From: Actinomycetota bacterium
GTDB lineage: Bacteria; Actinomycetota; Nitriliruptoria; Euzebyales; JAHELV01
Direction of reading: 5' to 3'
Assembly: GCA_019347695.1 (NCBI GenBank)
Contig: JAHWKT010000003.1
Coordinates: 3,448-38,811 of the forward strand
Length of the DNA stretch: 35,364 nt
Position 1 is the stretch's first letter; each line of letters starts with the position of its first letter. Position numbers and translations under genes: made by a program. The notes below the pieces were generated by a model that was not told the origin of the DNA, searched no databases, and was given only the letters and a program-made list of their open reading frames with translations. This document shows positions 33,356-35,364 of this stretch, piece by piece.

Positions 33356-35287
33356 ATGTCGATCCTGGACCCGGCGACCGACTCCCCCAGACAGGTCAAG
33401 GAGCGCCTGGTCGAGACGTGGTCCGACGATCCCGGCACGCCAGGGTTCTTCTCGACCGTCGATCACAAACGGGTCGGTCACCGCTACCTGGTGACGTCGT
33501 TCGTGTTCTTCCTCATCGGCGGGGTCGAGGCACTGATCATGCGCGCGCAGCTGACGGGCCCGGACGCCAACCTCGTGTCGCCCGAGCTGTACAACCGCAT
33601 GCTCACCATGCACGGCACCACGATGTTCTTCCTGTTCCTGGGCACGATCATCGCCGCGTGGGGCAACTACATCATCCCGCTGGCCATCGGCGCGCGCGAC
33701 ATGGCGTATCCCCGCATGAACGCGCTGAGCTACTGGGTCTTCCTGTTCGCCGGCATCTTCCTGTACCTCAGCTTCTTCGTCGGCGCGATCCCGGACGGCG
33801 GCTGGTTCGCCTACGTCCCGTTGACCACGGAGTACTCCGAGGGCCTGGCGATGGACTTCTGGGCGCTGGGAGTGGTGTTCGTCGGCATCTCCAGCACCGT
33901 CGGCGCCATCAACTTCATCGTCACGACCTTCAAGATGCGCGCGCCCGGGATGACCATGAGCCGCCTGCCACTGGTGGTGTGGTCAACGTTGACGACCTCG
34001 TTCATGATCCTGCTGTCGTTCCCGGCGATCACCCTGGCGCCGCTGCTGATGGCCTTCGACCGCATCATCGACACCCACTTCTTCGACGCCGCGCTCGGCG
34101 GCGACCCGCTGCTGTGGCAACATCTGTTCTGGTTCTGGGGTCACCCGATCGTCTACATCGTGTTCCTTCCACCGATCGGCTGGCTGTACATGATCATCCC
34201 GACGTTCACCGGGCGACCGATCGCCGGGTACACCTGGGCGGTCGCGGCGACGGTGGCGACGGGCTTCATCAGCTTCGGCGTGTGGGTGCATCACATGTTC
34301 GCCACCGGCCTACCCGACGTGACCGCCAGCTTCTTCTCCGTCGCCTCACTGGGGGTGTCGTTCCCCACCGCGGTGGCGTTCTTCGTGTTCACCGCCACGC
34401 TGTGGACGGCCCGGCGCATCCGCTGGACCGCCGCGATGCTGTGGGCCGTCGGCGCGCTGGTCAGCTTCGTCATCGGCGGCATCAGCGGCGTGATGGTCGC
34501 GGTCATGCCGTTCGACTGGCAGGCGCACGACACCTACTTCATCGTCGCCCATCTGCACTACGTGCTGGTCGCCGGTAACGTGCTGCCGATGTTCGCGGCC
34601 TTCTACTACTGGCTGCCGAAGGTGACCGGCTGGATGCTCGACGAGCGCCTGGGCAAGTACAGCTTCTGGGTGACCGTCGTCGGACTGCACCTGCTTTTCT
34701 TCCCGCAGCACTGGCTCGGGCTGGTGGGCATGCCGCGTCGGGTCTACACCTACCCCGAGGGCCTGGGGTGGGAGACCGCGAACCTGGTGTCGACGGTCGG
34801 CGCCGCCCTGTTCGCGCTCGGCGTGCTGATCTCGATCGTCAACTTCTTCTGGTCGCGCCGGCGTCATGTCGCAGCCGGATCCAACCCGTGGGGCGCCGGC
34901 ACCCTGGAGTGGGCGACCACCTCGCCGGTCGCGACCTACAACTTCGCGCAGATCCCCACCGTCCGTGACCGCTATCCGCTGTGGGCGGACGACGGGGAGG
35001 TGGTCGCCGATCCCGTCGGCATCGACCCGCAGCCGGGCGGTGTGGTGCTGGCTCCCGAGGAGGAGCATCACGAGACGCTGGAGACCGTCGGGCTCGACGC
35101 GCGCTACGGCGGCGTGCTCGAGATGCCCGGCCCGTCGTACTGGCCGCTGTGGACGGCGGCCAGCACCTTCCTGGCGTTCTTCGGCTTCCTGATCCACAAC
35201 GCCGCCACACTCGGGATCGGCATCGCCGCGGTGATCGTCTCGCTGCTCCGCTGGCACGCCGGCCACATCACCGGAGAGGACCACTGA
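33356..35287 (+). CDS. ctaD: Heme-copper oxidase subunit I, proton-channel residues altered
   Basis: A 643-residue subunit I with at least twelve helices. Metal ligands are present: His86 (TMHGTTM, heme a), His263 and Tyr267 (GHPIVY; CuB and the cross-linked tyrosine), His312/313 (VHHMF, CuB) and His399/401 (AHLHYVL, heme a3 and heme a). The D-channel entry IGARDMAYPRMN keeps its Asp. The motif GHPEVY reads GHPIVY, so the usual glutamate is replaced by Ile265, and no YS motif precedes it. In the position of VPTGxK it reads FPTAVAF, so the K-channel lysine is also absent. These features resemble B-type oxidases in this helix, while the N-terminal half looks A-type. The last 120 residues are a C-terminal extension with two helices. 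The stop overlaps the next ATG (TGATG). Confidence 0.92.
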   Translation: MSILDPATDSPRQVKERLVETWSDDPGTPGFFSTVDHKRVGHRYLVTSFVFFLIGGVEALIMRAQLTGPDANLVSPELYNRMLTMHGTTMFFLFLGTIIAAWGNYIIPLAIGARDMAYPRMNALSYWVFLFAGIFLYLSFFVGAIPDGGWFAYVPLTTEYSEGLAMDFWALGVVFVGISSTVGAINFIVTTFKMRAPGMTMSRLPLVVWSTLTTSFMILLSFPAITLAPLLMAFDRIIDTHFFDAALGGDPLLWQHLFWFWGHPIVYIVFLPPIGWLYMIIPTFTGRPIAGYTWAVAATVATGFISFGVWVHHMFATGLPDVTASFFSVASLGVSFPTAVAFFVFTATLWTARRIRWTAAMLWAVGALVSFVIGGISGVMVAVMPFDWQAHDTYFIVAHLHYVLVAGNVLPMFAAFYYWLPKVTGWMLDERLGKYSFWVTVVGLHLLFFPQHWLGLVGMPRRVYTYPEGLGWETANLVSTVGAALFALGVLISIVNFFWSRRRHVAAGSNPWGAGTLEWATTSPVATYNFAQIPTVRDRYPLWADDGEVVADPVGIDPQPGGVVLAPEEEHHETLETVGLDARYGGVLEMPGPSYWPLWTAASTFLAFFGFLIHNAATLGIGIAAVIVSLLRWHAGHITGEDH

Positions 35288-35364
35288 TGTCCGCCCCTCG
35301 TGCCTCGAGTAGCGCCAGCGGTAGGCACACGCCACGTGCCTCGAGTAGCGCCAGCGGTAGGCAC
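35287..35364 (+). CDS. Start of the next gene, cut by the window edge
   Basis: An ORF begins at ATG 35287, overlapping the ctaD stop (TGATG), and stays open to the edge. It reads MSA, then PRASSSASGRH, T, and PRASSSASGRH again. It would be the N-terminal, basic and serine-rich extension of the next operon member, by gene order probably the subunit III gene ctaE; this cannot be confirmed from 26 codons. The repeated codons make this an unusual N-terminus. Confidence 0.5.
   Translation, partial: MSAPRASSSASGRHTPRASSSASGRH
35299..35364 (+). repeat. Perfect 30-bp repeat, period 36, in coding phase
   Basis: The 30 bases at 35299-35328 recur exactly at 35335-35364, separated by 6. The period of 36 is 12 codons, so both copies encode the same ten residues in frame with ATG 35287. 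The Pro codon in front differs only synonymously (CCT, CCA). Each copy also contains a 6-bp inverted repeat, GTGCCT...AGGCAC. The window ends exactly at the last base of the second copy. Confidence 0.8.

Noticed and set aside
35299-35364. CRISPR repeat pair
   Set aside because: The gap between the copies is only 6 bases and the period fits codons, so this is a tandem repeat, not a CRISPR repeat-spacer unit.

Overview
The window is high-GC DNA (roughly 70% by eye) with many GTG starts and clear purine-rich ribosome binding sites. A qcrC-qcrA-qcrB cluster with a di-heme QcrC, a GAF-ANTAR protein and several DUFs common in actinobacteria (DUF421, DUF2254, DUF2267) point to an actinomycete, perhaps a deep lineage such as Nitriliruptoria. 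The lineage is inference; no rRNA gene is present to test it. I saw no tRNA, rRNA, CRISPR array or transposase.

Layout. 0-5 kb: the 3' part of a type II NADH dehydrogenase, a DUF421 membrane protein, a wrecked potassium-channel-like gene, then (minus strand) an SDR and a large lipoprotein. 5.1-8.9 kb: qcrCAB, preceded by a possible 36-codon leader, and a convergent mono-heme cytochrome c lipoprotein. 9-13.9 kb: small stress or membrane proteins, a frameshifted GAF gene facing an intact GAF-ANTAR gene, a metallo-beta-lactamase-fold hydrolase and a small gene broken by an internal deletion. 13.9-18.1 kb: enolase-superfamily enzyme, PoxB-like ThDP enzyme, HAD phosphatase and a homologue of the Anabaena sensory rhodopsin transducer. 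18.1-20.6 kb: zinc-ribbon ORF, a dead luciferase-like monooxygenase, a DUF2254 protein and a small acidic ORF. 20.8-24 kb: a 1062-residue FAD/Fe-S oxidoreductase. 24-30 kb: DUF2267, remnants of two genes, a second DUF421, USP, LuxR regulator, a second wrecked channel gene and a purple-acid-phosphatase-like enzyme. 30.3-32 kb: GH15 glycosidase. 32-35.4 kb: a triplicated 61-62 bp repeat, a caa3-type ctaC, ctaD, and the first codons of another gene containing a perfect in-phase repeat at the window edge.

Function. The theme is aerobic electron transfer. NDH-2, the PoxB-like enzyme and the lactate/glycolate-oxidase-like FAD/Fe-S protein could all feed the (mena)quinone pool. QcrCAB oxidises quinol, and the CtaC/CtaD oxidase, which carries its own cytochrome c domain, reduces oxygen. 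Around this core lie stress and regulatory genes.

A second theme is gene decay. Two channel genes, a GAF gene, an LLM-family gene, a small acidic gene, an APC permease and an adjacent small gene are all broken, while every long metabolic gene is intact. That clustering suggests real pseudogenes more than random base-calling error, although several lesions are single-base and should be checked against reads. The points most worth a second look are the CtaD that appears to lack the usual D- and K-channel residues, the in-phase repeat at the right edge, the ASRT-like gene without a rhodopsin, and three unrelated enzymes sharing a hydrophobic-then-basic C-terminal tail.
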